Shown: positions 8,716-16,993 of the stretch, piece by piece
Layout: each line of letters starts with the position of its first letter
How positions within the stretch are numbered: the first letter of the stretch is position 1
From: Agrobacterium vaccinii
GTDB taxonomy: Bacteria > Pseudomonadota > Alphaproteobacteria > Rhizobiales > Rhizobiaceae
Length of the DNA: 64,000 nucleotides
Direction of reading: 5' to 3'
NCBI RefSeq assembly: GCF_021310995.1
Contig: NZ_CP054151.1
Span: 1,095,501-1,159,500 of the forward strand
Program-made: the position numbers and the translations under genes
The notes under the pieces: model-generated
What the model was told of the DNA's origin: nothing
The model's database searches: none
What the model saw: only the letters and a program-made list of their open reading frames with translations

Positions 8716-9471
8716 ATGTCGCAGATCATCGTCACGCCCGCCCGAAAAGAGAAGCTTGCTGATACCGTCTACGGGCAAATTCTGTTCGAGATTACGTCGG
8801 GCAAATTTACCGAAGGAGACAAGCTTCCGTCCGAAGCAGAGCTTTCTCTCGCTTTTGATGTATCCAGACCCGTTGTTCGGGAAGCCCTACTGCGGTTATC
8901 CACGGATGGTCTCATCCAATCGCGGCGGGGCATTGGCACGTTCATTTCGACGAAGCCGTCTACACGGCTGACCGAACTGGCCGACGCTGCCGATCTTTCG
9001 AGCTATGTGCGTTCTTTCGAGCCGAGAATCGTCATTGAAGTCGAGGCCGCACGGCTTGCGGCGATGCGACGTTCTCGCGGGCATCTTGAAGCCATTCGGC
9101 AGGCGATTGATGATCTGAACGAGGCGATTGTGCGGGGAGAATTGGGGCAGGCGCAAGATATCGCGTTTCACGATGCGGTCGCGATTGCCGCCGGTAACGA
9201 GTATTTTCCCGTATTGCTGAAGGACTTGCGCCGACCGGTGCAGGAGACCATGAACATCGGGCTCGAACTTGCAAGGGAGCGCGCACCGGCGCGGCGTCTG
9301 CGGGTCGTGGAGGAGCATACCAGAATCCTCAACGCGATTAGCGTCGAGGACAGCGATTCTGCTGCGAGTTATATGAAGTATCACTTGCTTCAGGCGCGTG
9401 CCGCTATACTCGATGCGCAACATCTTGAAGCAGGGCGCCCGACAGGCAAGAGGCCGACCCGCGGCGAATGA
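8716..9471 (+). CDS. GntR-family regulator, FadR/FCD type
   Basis: 251-residue DNA-binding regulator. The winged HTH lies at about residues 15-75 (YGQILFEITSGKF, LPSEAELSLAFDVSRPVVREAL, then GIGTFI), followed by an all-helical FCD effector domain with metal-type His residues (FHDAVAIAAGN, VVEEHTRIL). It is downstream of the pectin operon and convergent with the kinase/aldolase operon, separated from the latter by a 7-bp-arm hairpin. It could control either; a uronate or sugar-acid effector would be usual for this subgroup. Confidence 0.88.
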   Translation: MSQIIVTPARKEKLADTVYGQILFEITSGKFTEGDKLPSEAELSLAFDVSRPVVREALLRLSTDGLIQSRRGIGTFISTKPSTRLTELADAADLSSYVRSFEPRIVIEVEAARLAAMRRSRGHLEAIRQAIDDLNEAIVRGELGQAQDIAFHDAVAIAAGNEYFPVLLKDLRRPVQETMNIGLELARERAPARRLRVVEEHTRILNAISVEDSDSAASYMKYHLLQARAAILDAQHLEAGRPTGKRPTRGE

Positions 9472-9473
9472 CA

Positions 9474-9493
9474 GGGCGGCAGGATAGCCGCCC
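9474..9493. terminator. Bidirectional terminator hairpin between convergent genes
   Basis: GGGCGGC (9474-9480) pairs exactly with GCCGCCC (9487-9493) around a 6-base loop, 3 bases after the GntR stop and 10 bases past the end of the oppositely oriented ATPase gene. A long T-run is missing on both sides, but the position between two convergent transcripts favours termination. Confidence 0.55.
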
Positions 9494-9502
9494 GTCTCAT
9501 CG

Positions 9503-10267
9503 CTAATGTAAAATCTGGGCCAGGAATTCCCGGGCTCTTGCAGTTTTCGGATTGGCGAAGAACTCGTCCGGCTTACCGGTTTCGACAATCGTGCCGGCAT
9601 CCATGAAGATGATACGATCAGCGACCTGACGCGCGAAGTGCATCTCGTGCGTCACGCAAATCATCGTTCCACCTTCTTTCGCAAGTTCGGCCATCGTATC
9701 GAGCACTTCGCGGACCATTTCTGGATCGAGCGCCGAGGTTGGTTCGTCAAACAGCATTAGTTCGGGGCTCATGGACAGCGCCCGTGCGATCGCGACACGC
9801 TGCTGCTGACCACCCGAAAGCTGCGATGGATATTTGGCAGCCTGCTCTGGAATTCGAACGCGTTCAAGGAAGCGCTGAGCGATCGTCCGTGCTTCTTCAC
9901 GCGAGATGCCTTTGACCTTCATCGGTGCGATCATGCAATTTTCCAGAACGGTTAGGTGCGGGAAAAGATTGAAGTTCTGGAAGACCATGCCCGTGCGCCG
10001 ACGCACCGCATCCACAGAGGGACGAGCAGCCGTTACGTCGATGCCGCAGACCCGTAGCGAGCCGGACTGGTACTGCTCCAGCGCGTTGAGGCAGCGGATC
10101 AGGGTCGATTTTCCTGATCCGGACGGACCGCATATGACGATCGTTTCACCGCGATTGACCGTCAGATCGATAGTCTTGAGAGCCTGGAAGGCTCCGAAGA
10201 ATTTCGAAACCTGCTGTGCCTTCACGACCGCGCCATCGGCTTTTTCATTTGAATGATTTGCGCTCAC
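9503..10267 (-). CDS. Polar-amino-acid-type ABC transporter ATP-binding protein (GlnQ/HisP type)
   Basis: 254-residue ATPase: Walker A GPSGSGKST, signature LSGGQQQR, Walker B LMLFDEPTSALD and switch CVTHEM are all intact. The short single-domain form without a C-terminal regulatory domain is that of PAAT importers. The likely start is GTG 10267, preceded by AGGGGAAAA on the minus strand. It is the last gene of the operon, separated from its permeases by the class II aldolase gene. Confidence 0.88.
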   Translation of the reverse strand: MSANHSNEKADGAVVKAQQVSKFFGAFQALKTIDLTVNRGETIVICGPSGSGKSTLIRCLNALEQYQSGSLRVCGIDVTAARPSVDAVRRRTGMVFQNFNLFPHLTVLENCMIAPMKVKGISREEARTIAQRFLERVRIPEQAAKYPSQLSGGQQQRVAIARALSMSPELMLFDEPTSALDPEMVREVLDTMAELAKEGGTMICVTHEMHFARQVADRIIFMDAGTIVETGKPDEFFANPKTARAREFLAQILH

Positions 10268-10286
10268 AATCTTTTCCCCTTGGCCA

Positions 10287-11309
10287 TCAGACGATCTTAG
10301 GGTCGAGTTCGCCAGAGGCGTAACGGCGAGCCATGTCCGCCAGCGGAATGACCTTGATCTTCCCGGCATGACCGGCTGTGCCGAAATCCTCCAGGCGCTG
10401 TTTGCAGAGCTTCGTAATGGCGTCCATGCCTGGTTTCATCATGTTTCGAATGTCGAATTCCTTGGGGTCTTCGTGCAGAACACGGCGGATCTGGCCGACC
10501 AGCGCCATTCGGTTATCGGTATCGATGTTGATCTTGCGGACGCCATGCTTGATGCCCCGCTGGATTTCCTCGATCGGAACACCCCAGGTTTGCTTTATGT
10601 CCGCCCCGTACCTGTTCATGATGTCTTGCAATTCTTGCGGAACGGAGGAGGAGCCGTGCATGACGAGGTGGGTTTCGGGCAGACGCCGGTGGATTTCCTC
10701 CAGCCGATCCATTGCCAGAACTTCGCCATCCGGCTTATGGCTGAATTTATAGGCGCCATGCGATGTGCCCATCGCGATGGCCAGTGCATCGACCTTGGTC
10801 GCCTTGACGAATTTTACGGCCTCGTCGGGATCGGTCAACATGCGTTCGTCGGTGCGCGACTGGAGTTTGCCCAAAACGCCGATCTCGCCTTCGACGGAGG
10901 CGCCCATATAATGCGCGACTTCGGACACGCGGGCGGTTACGCGGGCGTTGTAGTCATAGTCGGATGGCGTTTTGGCGTCTTCGAGCAGCGAACCATCCAT
11001 CATCACCGACGTGAACTTGTGCTGAAGGGCCGTGGCGCAGGTCGCTTCGCTGTTGCCGTGGTCCTGATGAACAACCATCGGAATATCAGGGTAAATCTTT
11101 TCAAGGGCCGCAAAAAGGTGCTCGATCATGATGTCTCCCGCATAGGAGCGGGCCTTGGTGCCGACTTGAAGAATAACGGGTGCCTCAACGGCTTGGGCGG
11201 CATTCATGACTGCCAACATCTGTTCCATGCAGGTGACGCTGAAGGCTGGAACGCCATATTGGTGTTCAGCGGCGTGGTCGAGCAATTGTCTGAGCGTAAT
11301 TCTGGGCAT
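10287..11309 (-). CDS. Fructose-bisphosphate aldolase, class II
   Basis: 340-residue zinc aldolase that splits a ketose 1,6-bisphosphate into dihydroxyacetone phosphate and an aldehyde. Family blocks appear in order: FSVTCMEQM, VVHQDHGNS (zinc-binding His), MDGSLL, ASVEGEIGVLG, IAMGTSHGAYKF, MHGSSSV and KINIDTDNRMA. The length fits the CbbA-type subgroup. It lies between the SBP and ATPase genes of an amino-acid-type transporter, which is an unusual position and implies a dedicated catabolic role rather than central glycolysis. Confidence 0.9.
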   Translation of the reverse strand: MPRITLRQLLDHAAEHQYGVPAFSVTCMEQMLAVMNAAQAVEAPVILQVGTKARSYAGDIMIEHLFAALEKIYPDIPMVVHQDHGNSEATCATALQHKFTSVMMDGSLLEDAKTPSDYDYNARVTARVSEVAHYMGASVEGEIGVLGKLQSRTDERMLTDPDEAVKFVKATKVDALAIAMGTSHGAYKFSHKPDGEVLAMDRLEEIHRRLPETHLVMHGSSSVPQELQDIMNRYGADIKQTWGVPIEEIQRGIKHGVRKINIDTDNRMALVGQIRRVLHEDPKEFDIRNMMKPGMDAITKLCKQRLEDFGTAGHAGKIKVIPLADMARRYASGELDPKIV

Positions 11310-11332
11310 ATTGGTTGCTTTCCTGTGAGGAC

Positions 11333-11356
11333 GGGCCTGCAGCTGTCTGCAGACCC
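11333..11356 (-). promoter_or_regulatory. Intercistronic hairpin after SBP gene
   Basis: GGG-c-CTGCAG-ctgt-CTGCAG-a-CCC folds into a stem of six plus three pairs with one mismatch, 10 bases downstream of the SBP stop on the transcribed minus strand and before the aldolase gene. Same position as the hairpins in the other operons of the window. Confidence 0.55.
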
Positions 11357-11365
11357 CGATGGAAG

Positions 11366-12160
11366 TCAGAAGCGTGGGACGTCAGCGTTGACGACGCCGA
11401 GCCATTGCTTCTGGGCAGCCTGAAGCTCGCCGCCGCTCCACAGCATCATGATCTCCGTGTTGAGCCATTGGTGGAGGTCATAGTCGCCACGGCGAACACC
11501 GATGCCCATGGGCGACTGGCGGACTGCGAATTTGCGGGCGAACTTGTCCGTCTGCGCATTGATCGCATTGGCGGCAGCAACGCCCGAGACGATCGCATCG
11601 ACCTGGCCCGTAAAGAGTGCCTGGTTGGTGGAGGCATCGTCCTCGAAGCGTTGGATGTTCGTTCCCTGGACGGCCTTCTGGGTGATGATGGTGTCATTCG
11701 TGCTGGCGCGCGTCACGCCGACGCGTTTGCCGACCAAGGCTTCAAGGTTGTCGAGTTTGGACTCTGTCGGCGCGAGCACCATCTGCTCATCTACGTAGAT
11801 CGCGTTGGTATACATGATCGTCTTGGCACGCTCTGCCGTTATGCCGAGCGAGGAGACGACGATATCGACTTTGCCGGTGGTCAGGTTGGGGATACGTGCC
11901 TGTGAAACCTGATCGACGATTTCGAGCGTCACGCCGAGATCGCGTGCGATGAGGTTTGCGACTGCCACGTCGAAGCCTGAAGGTTTCATGCTGGCGTCGG
12001 TCATTCCGTAAGGCGGCGTTGACAGCGAAATGCCGACGATGATCTTGCCGCGTTTGATGATCTCATCGAATGTATTTGTCGTCTGCTGTGCGAGCGCGAC
12101 CGATGAAAGGCAAGCCGCGGCAACCACGCCGAGGACAGCTTTCCTAATGAATGCGAGCAT
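11366..12160 (-). CDS. Polar-amino-acid-type ABC transporter substrate-binding protein
   Basis: 264-residue periplasmic protein of SBP family 3. A Sec signal peptide (IRKAVLGVVAAACLSSVALA) is followed by IKRGKIIVGISLSTPPYG, the hallmark start of this family, then FDVAVANLIARDLG and the GKRVGVTRAST strand of the second lobe. Family members bind amino acids, opines or sugar-amino acid conjugates. The sugar kinase and aldolases in the same operon make a sugar-containing ligand likely; that is inference. Confidence 0.9.
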   Translation of the reverse strand: MLAFIRKAVLGVVAAACLSSVALAQQTTNTFDEIIKRGKIIVGISLSTPPYGMTDASMKPSGFDVAVANLIARDLGVTLEIVDQVSQARIPNLTTGKVDIVVSSLGITAERAKTIMYTNAIYVDEQMVLAPTESKLDNLEALVGKRVGVTRASTNDTIITQKAVQGTNIQRFEDDASTNQALFTGQVDAIVSGVAAANAINAQTDKFARKFAVRQSPMGIGVRRGDYDLHQWLNTEIMMLWSGGELQAAQKQWLGVVNADVPRF

Positions 12161-12182
12161 CGTGTTCTCCTCCGTTACGATG

Positions 12183-12827
12183 TTATGATTGAAGGCGTTT
12201 CTCCAAGCTGCGGCTGATCAACGTCAGCGGAAAGCAGACAAGAAAATAGAAGGCGGCAGCAGTCATGTAGACCTCGAGCGGTTTGAACGTGGCATTGCTG
12301 ACGATCTGCGCGGTGCGTGTCAGCTCGACGATGCCGACGACCGAAGCCAGCGATGTGTTCTTGATAAGCTGAACAAAGAAGCCGACCGTCGGCGGAATGG
12401 CGATCCTGACTGCCTGCGGAATGATGATGTAGATCATCGAATGGACGCGCCCTAGACCGAGCGCATGGGCACCTTCCCGCTGTCCCTTGGGGACGGACTG
12501 GATAGCACCGCGCCAGATGTCTCCAAGAAAAGCCGCTGCATAGAATGAGAAGGCCACCGCGATGGCCACGATCGGCTGAACGGAAATGCCGATATAGGTC
12601 GCACCGAAATAGGCGATGAAGAGTGTGACCAGCAGCGGCGTGCCCTGCACGACAAAAATGTAAAACTTTGCGAGCAGGCTGATGATGGGATTGGCGGACA
12701 TGCGCATCAAGGCAATCACGGAGCCAGCAATCGAGCCCCCGACCAGCGCGATGAATGCCAGGCCGATTGTCCAGCCAAGTCCGGTCAGCATGAACTGTAC
12801 GTGTGTGAGGCTGAATTGTTGAAACAT
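12183..12827 (-). CDS. Polar-amino-acid-type ABC transporter permease
   Basis: 214-residue permease of the HisM/GlnP family with about five transmembrane helices. The ATPase-contacting loop is KGQREGAHALGLGRVHSMIYIIIPQAVR. It follows its partner permease with a 1-base gap and precedes the SBP by 22 bases. Confidence 0.9.
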   Translation of the reverse strand: MFQQFSLTHVQFMLTGLGWTIGLAFIALVGGSIAGSVIALMRMSANPIISLLAKFYIFVVQGTPLLVTLFIAYFGATYIGISVQPIVAIAVAFSFYAAAFLGDIWRGAIQSVPKGQREGAHALGLGRVHSMIYIIIPQAVRIAIPPTVGFFVQLIKNTSLASVVGIVELTRTAQIVSNATFKPLEVYMTAAAFYFLVCFPLTLISRSLEKRLQS

Positions 12828-12828
12828 C

Positions 12829-13500
12829 TTATCGCCCCAGAAACTTGAATGGAAACAGGATGTGTTCCAGAACGGTCATCACGCCCTTCAGCAACGCAAC
12901 GAGGACCACATAGACAACCGCAATGACGAGATAGACTTCCATGTTTCGCAGCGTGATGCCCTGGATGTCGTTGCCGATGCCGGTCAACTCGGGAACGGAA
13001 ATCGCAGAGACAACGCTGGATGACAGAAGAAGCAGAATGAACTGTGCCGCGAGTGACGGGAAAACCGCTGCAAGCGCTGGCTTGAAGATCACATGCTTGA
13101 AGATGGTCAGTGGTGACATGCCAAGAGCGCGCCCCGCCTCGATCTGTCCTTTGCTGATGCTCTGGATGCCAGCACGAATGACTTCGCTGCAATAGGCGCC
13201 GCCATAAATCGACATTGCCAGAATGGCCGCAATTGTCGGGTCGAGCCTGATGCCGAAGCTTGGCAGGCCGAAATAGATCAGGAAGACCTGCACGATAAAC
13301 GGCGTGTTGCGGATCGCTTCCACATAGGCCACCGCAGGCAGCCGGATGAACCGGCTGCTGCTTAAGGAGACACTTGCCACAAGAACGGCAATCACGAGTG
13401 CAAATAGCATCGATATGACCGAAATCTGCGCGGTCAGCAGCATGCCTTTCAGCAGAAGGTCGCTGCGTAATAGCACCCCGGTAAAATCGAGATATCCCAC
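12829..13500 (-). CDS. Polar-amino-acid-type ABC transporter permease
   Basis: 223-residue HisQ/HisM-type permease. The contact loop is seen as KGQIEAGRALGMSPLTIFKHVIFKPAL; several hydrophobic helices flank it. It pairs with the permease one base downstream to form the channel. Confidence 0.9.
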   Translation of the reverse strand: MGYLDFTGVLLRSDLLLKGMLLTAQISVISMLFALVIAVLVASVSLSSSRFIRLPAVAYVEAIRNTPFIVQVFLIYFGLPSFGIRLDPTIAAILAMSIYGGAYCSEVIRAGIQSISKGQIEAGRALGMSPLTIFKHVIFKPALAAVFPSLAAQFILLLLSSSVVSAISVPELTGIGNDIQGITLRNMEVYLVIAVVYVVLVALLKGVMTVLEHILFPFKFLGR

Positions 13501-13525
13501 GAGAAAGTCTCCAGATGATCGTCGT

Positions 13526-14575
13526 TCAGGCTAGGCGGCCGGTCTTTGCGAAGTCGGCGTAGAGTGGCGCGAAATCTTCGCCCGCTGGCGCCGCAACAAC
13601 ATCATTTTCCCAGTTGCGATTTTCACGCCACGGCGTCGCCATTGTGTCGGTAAGCGCATTCAGGTCGTCCATGATGCGGGGTGCCTGTTCCGCCAAGGCT
13701 TTTTCCATTGCTTCCATGTCCGGGAAGTTCGAGAAGGCCTTGGACCAGATGGCGCGACCGGCGAGATATCCACTTGCGCCCGCCCGGTAGGCGTAGGTCA
13801 AAAGCCGCAGGAAATCTTTGGGCGTGGAGCCTGCGCTCAAGAGAACCCACGGGCGGCCCAAGCCTTTCGCCATGTCATCGAAGCGCTTCTGGATCATCGC
13901 TGAACCGGGACCGTCAGGATCAGGCACATTGACCGTTTCCGTCGGCGGTTCGAGCTTGTAGACATCCACACCATCAGGATTCATGATGTCCTTATCTGCA
14001 AGTGAGCCGACCACCAGTTCGACCCGACGCGCGTTGAAAGCTTCCTGCGTCTCGTCTGGAAAGGGGTAGACGAGGAACTCAAGGATGAAGGGAATATCGT
14101 TCTCTCGGCAATCCTGTTTGACGCTGTTGAGATAGGCGAGTTGATGTTCCTTGACGTCGTCGCTCACATCGGCTCGAAACCAGAGGTTCACCTTGACACC
14201 GTCTCCGCCAAGCTTGCGGATGACGCCCGGGTTCCATCCGGGGATGTTCTCCGACTTGCGTCCCGTGTTTGTCACCTCCCACGTTGCCCATTCCGTCGCG
14301 ACCAGCAGTCCCTTTCGCGCCGAAATGCCATCGACGGTAGCCGAATAGCCGAGCGGCGGATCAATCAACACTGCGGACGCCTTGGGCGCCAGATAGGTGC
14401 CAAGCAGTCGCTTCACTGCGGCGACATGGTGATAAGGTGCGCGGTCGACATTAAGGGCGGCCTTGATTGGGTTGACGATCGGTCCGGTCTGATCCATCGC
14501 AAGCATCTTGAAACGACCTGCATCATCTGCAAGTCGGCGTAGACCCCAAAGTTTGCCGGGGGTAATGTTCATCAT
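13526..14575 (-). CDS. Class I aldolase of the LacD/YihT family
   Basis: 349-residue TIM-barrel aldolase related to tagatose-1,6-bisphosphate aldolase and to 6-deoxy-6-sulfofructose-1-phosphate aldolase. Shared blocks are FKMLAMDQTG, PKASAVLIDPPLGYSA, GVDVYKLEPP, RPWVLLSAGS and AGASGYLAGRAIW; the Lys of VYKLEP is the expected Schiff-base residue. It is longer than E. coli YihT by about 55 residues. Its ATG overlaps the TGA of the kinase gene (ATGA), so the two are translationally coupled. Substrate not deducible. Confidence 0.78.
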   Translation of the reverse strand: MMNITPGKLWGLRRLADDAGRFKMLAMDQTGPIVNPIKAALNVDRAPYHHVAAVKRLLGTYLAPKASAVLIDPPLGYSATVDGISARKGLLVATEWATWEVTNTGRKSENIPGWNPGVIRKLGGDGVKVNLWFRADVSDDVKEHQLAYLNSVKQDCRENDIPFILEFLVYPFPDETQEAFNARRVELVVGSLADKDIMNPDGVDVYKLEPPTETVNVPDPDGPGSAMIQKRFDDMAKGLGRPWVLLSAGSTPKDFLRLLTYAYRAGASGYLAGRAIWSKAFSNFPDMEAMEKALAEQAPRIMDDLNALTDTMATPWRENRNWENDVVAAPAGEDFAPLYADFAKTGRLA

Positions 14576-15483
14576 GCACTCCTCTTGAGAAAATCTTCGA
14601 CAGCTTTACGATCTGGAATGCTTTCCCAGCCGCTGCCCTTCGAGCATTTGAGCGCTGCCGTGGCGCTTGCAAATCGGGCCGCGTCTTCGACGCCTAGACC
14701 TTCAGCAACACCCAGTGTGTAGGCACCATGGAAGATGTCACCGGCACCATTGGTGTCGATCGCCTTGATCGAGAATGCCGGGATGTTACGAACACCCGAC
14801 TCGTTCAGCCAAAAAAAACCGTGCTCCCCATCCGTGACCGCAACCACGCCCCGGCACATGTTTCGCGCGTGGCGCAGACCGGTCTCGATATCGTCGCTGT
14901 CTGAAAGCCGCCGCAGGCAGGCGGCGGAAAACACGACGTGATCGGGAAGATGTAAAAGCTTGTGGACAGCATCCATGTCACCGACATCAGCGTCTAGGAC
15001 GCTGACGATGTTGCGTGTGCGGGCAGCTTCGAACATGGCAGCCGCACCTTCCCACCAGCTGTAGTCGGCAAGCACGCCCGTTACGCCATCAAGCTGGCTC
15101 AATGGCAACCATTCGGCCTCGTTGCCCAGGTTGCGACCTATAAAACCAAAGGCCATGCGGTCGCCATCAGCGGAGACCAGGATCGTGCCGATTGGGCTGA
15201 CGCCGCCATCCACGCGCCGGACCGAACTTGTATCGACACCGACAGCTCTGAGGCGTGTCAAAATCTGGTCACCCGTTTCATCGTTGCCGAGGCGACCCCA
15301 ATAAAGTGTCTCAGCGCCTAACAGAGCAGTCGTGCAGGCAGCGGTTGCTGCGATGCCGCCGCCGGTTTTGAGAACGTCAAGCGCTCTGATTTTGCTCGGC
15401 TGCGTCGGCAGCGTCGGCAGATAGACGATCGTGTCGAGAAAAGCGTTTCCCAGATGCACGATCCGCTGCTTGCTCAAACCCAC
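14572..15483 (-). CDS. PfkB-family sugar kinase, YihV-like
   Basis: 303-residue ribokinase-fold kinase. The early GGGIAATAA motif and the ATP/catalytic motif DTNGAGDIFHGAY are clear. The blocks VLADYSWWEGAA, VSVLDADVGD, HVVFSAACLRRL and AALKCSKGSG follow those of sulfofructose kinase YihV more closely than those of RbsK. GTG 15483, with GGGAGG 6 bases upstream, is preferred over an in-frame upstream codon at 15570 that would add an atypical 29-residue extension. First gene of the operon; product goes to the aldolase. Confidence 0.8.
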   Translation of the reverse strand: MGLSKQRIVHLGNAFLDTIVYLPTLPTQPSKIRALDVLKTGGGIAATAACTTALLGAETLYWGRLGNDETGDQILTRLRAVGVDTSSVRRVDGGVSPIGTILVSADGDRMAFGFIGRNLGNEAEWLPLSQLDGVTGVLADYSWWEGAAAMFEAARTRNIVSVLDADVGDMDAVHKLLHLPDHVVFSAACLRRLSDSDDIETGLRHARNMCRGVVAVTDGEHGFFWLNESGVRNIPAFSIKAIDTNGAGDIFHGAYTLGVAEGLGVEDAARFASATAALKCSKGSGWESIPDRKAVEDFLKRSA

Positions 15484-15570
15484 CCCAGACCTCCCGATTG
15501 AAGACAGCAGGGAAGCGTCTCGCGTCTCAGCAAGCTTTAAATACCTCCCTTTGAAGACATCATAAAACAA

Positions 15571-15923
15571 GACGATATGTTGTCAATTAAATTTACATGT
15601 AAATGTAAAAATTCGCGTAACAAGCCGATAAGTGCGTGAAAATTGCTAGCCAAAAAAGACTGAATATATTTTTAAAACTCATGGTTTCAAATGTTTACGA
15701 AAATTTTGATATGCCGTAGGAGTTACGGATGCGCGTATCCTCATCCGTCAACTTGACATGTCGTTGTCAAATTTTACAAGTGTTCGATGCCAACAGTGAC
15801 CAATAGTTTTTAATCGGCCCAGCGAGGCAAGGGCCGGTACTTCGCCAATTCCTGCCGGTCGGTTTTGAGCTCCGAAAAAGGGGCGATCTCCCGTTCTGAG
15901 GGGCCATTCAAAGGAGCATCCGC
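15571..15923. promoter_or_regulatory. Divergent promoter region with repeated TTGTCAA/TTTACA sites
   Basis: AT-rich gap between the kinase operon and the plus-strand dehydrogenase gene; no gene seen. ATTTACATGTAAAT at 15591-15604 is a perfect palindrome. TTGACA (15753-15758) and TGTCAA (15765-15770) form an inverted repeat. The sequence GTTGTCAA followed by a T/A-rich stretch and TTTACA occurs twice (from 15579 and from 15763), suggesting two copies of one operator. Confidence 0.55.
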
Positions 15924-16932
15924 ATGTCAGAAAATAGCATTCGCTGGGGACTGATCGGCGCATCGACAATTGCCCGGGAGCGGCTCGTCAATGCGATACG
16001 CTCCAATGGTTGTGACATCACCGCAGTCTGTTCGTCTGACCAAGGACGAGCAGATGCATTTGCGGATGATCTCGGCATACCCGGTCGCACCACGGATCTG
16101 GTCGAGCTTTTCGACCGCTGTGACGCCGTTTATGTTTCGAGCGTGAACAGGTTGCACCACGCACATGTGATTGCCGCTGCCGCTGCGGGAAAGCATATCC
16201 TGTGCGAAAAACCTCTGGCGACAAGCCTTGGTGAAGCGTCCGAGATGATCAATGCCTGCCGTCGGGCAGGCGTCATCCTGGGCGTCAATCATCATCTGCG
16301 TGGATCAACGGTCAACCGCGAAATGGCTGCTCTTGTTCGCAGTGGAGCTATTGGCCAGCCGCTTTTCGCACGGGTAGTCAATGCAGGTGTCTTGCCGGGT
16401 CATCTTCATCGGGGGCGATTAACGGATGATGGGGAGCGGAATCATCTTCGACAAGGCGACGCATGACATCGATGTTTTGCGATATCTGCTCGCGGAAACC
16501 CCATGCGAGGTGACGGCAATGACAAGTGATGTCTCGATGGGGTCGTCGTCGATTGCCCAGGCTGTGATGAGCATGATGCGCTTCGCATCCGGCCTTTTCG
16601 CGCAGACTTTCGATGCCTTCAACGTACCCGGTAGTGCGACGGAAGTCGTGATCAACGGCACCGAAGGCAGCCTTTATGCCAGCGACTGCCTATCGGGCCG
16701 ACCGGCCGGTACGCTTAAACTGGTCACGTCAGCGGGCGAGAGACCTATCCAACTTCAGCATGTCGATCCTTACGGCGAGGTCATTCGCCAATTTCACTTG
16801 GCGATAACGACTGGCATCGATCCGCTCGCGACCGGAGAAGACGGGCGCATTGCCCTGTCTATCGCGATTGCCATGTCGACCGCTGCGCAATCACACTTGT
16901 TCATGCCCATCGAAACGTCGGTACTGAGATAG
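15924..16932 (+). pseudogene. Gfo/Idh/MocA oxidoreductase, frameshifted
   Basis: Two consecutive reading frames encode one protein of this NAD(P)-dependent sugar dehydrogenase family. The first (from ATG 15924, AAGGAG upstream) has the Rossmann start WGLIGASTIA and the catalytic-lysine motif CEKPLAT. At about 16410-16430 the frame shifts, and the C-terminal domain continues to 16932 with GSGIIFDKATHDIDVLRYLL in the +1 frame. The first frame runs to a stop at 16466 with unrelated residues. One extra base or two missing bases explain it; a sequencing error cannot be excluded. Confidence 0.8.
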
Positions 16933-16993
16933 AGGTGGCCTTGCGCTTTGAGACCTCTGCTTCCAGACGTTTAATTCGCCGGTCGCGTTGTTC

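Noticed and set aside
10368..11423. 351-codon plus-strand open frame opposite the class II aldolase
   Set aside because: The minus strand carries all class II aldolase motifs; the plus-strand translation has none.
14572..15570. A longer kinase starting at 15570
   Set aside because: The extra 29 residues are not typical of PfkB proteins, and GTG 15483 has a well-placed GGGAGG.
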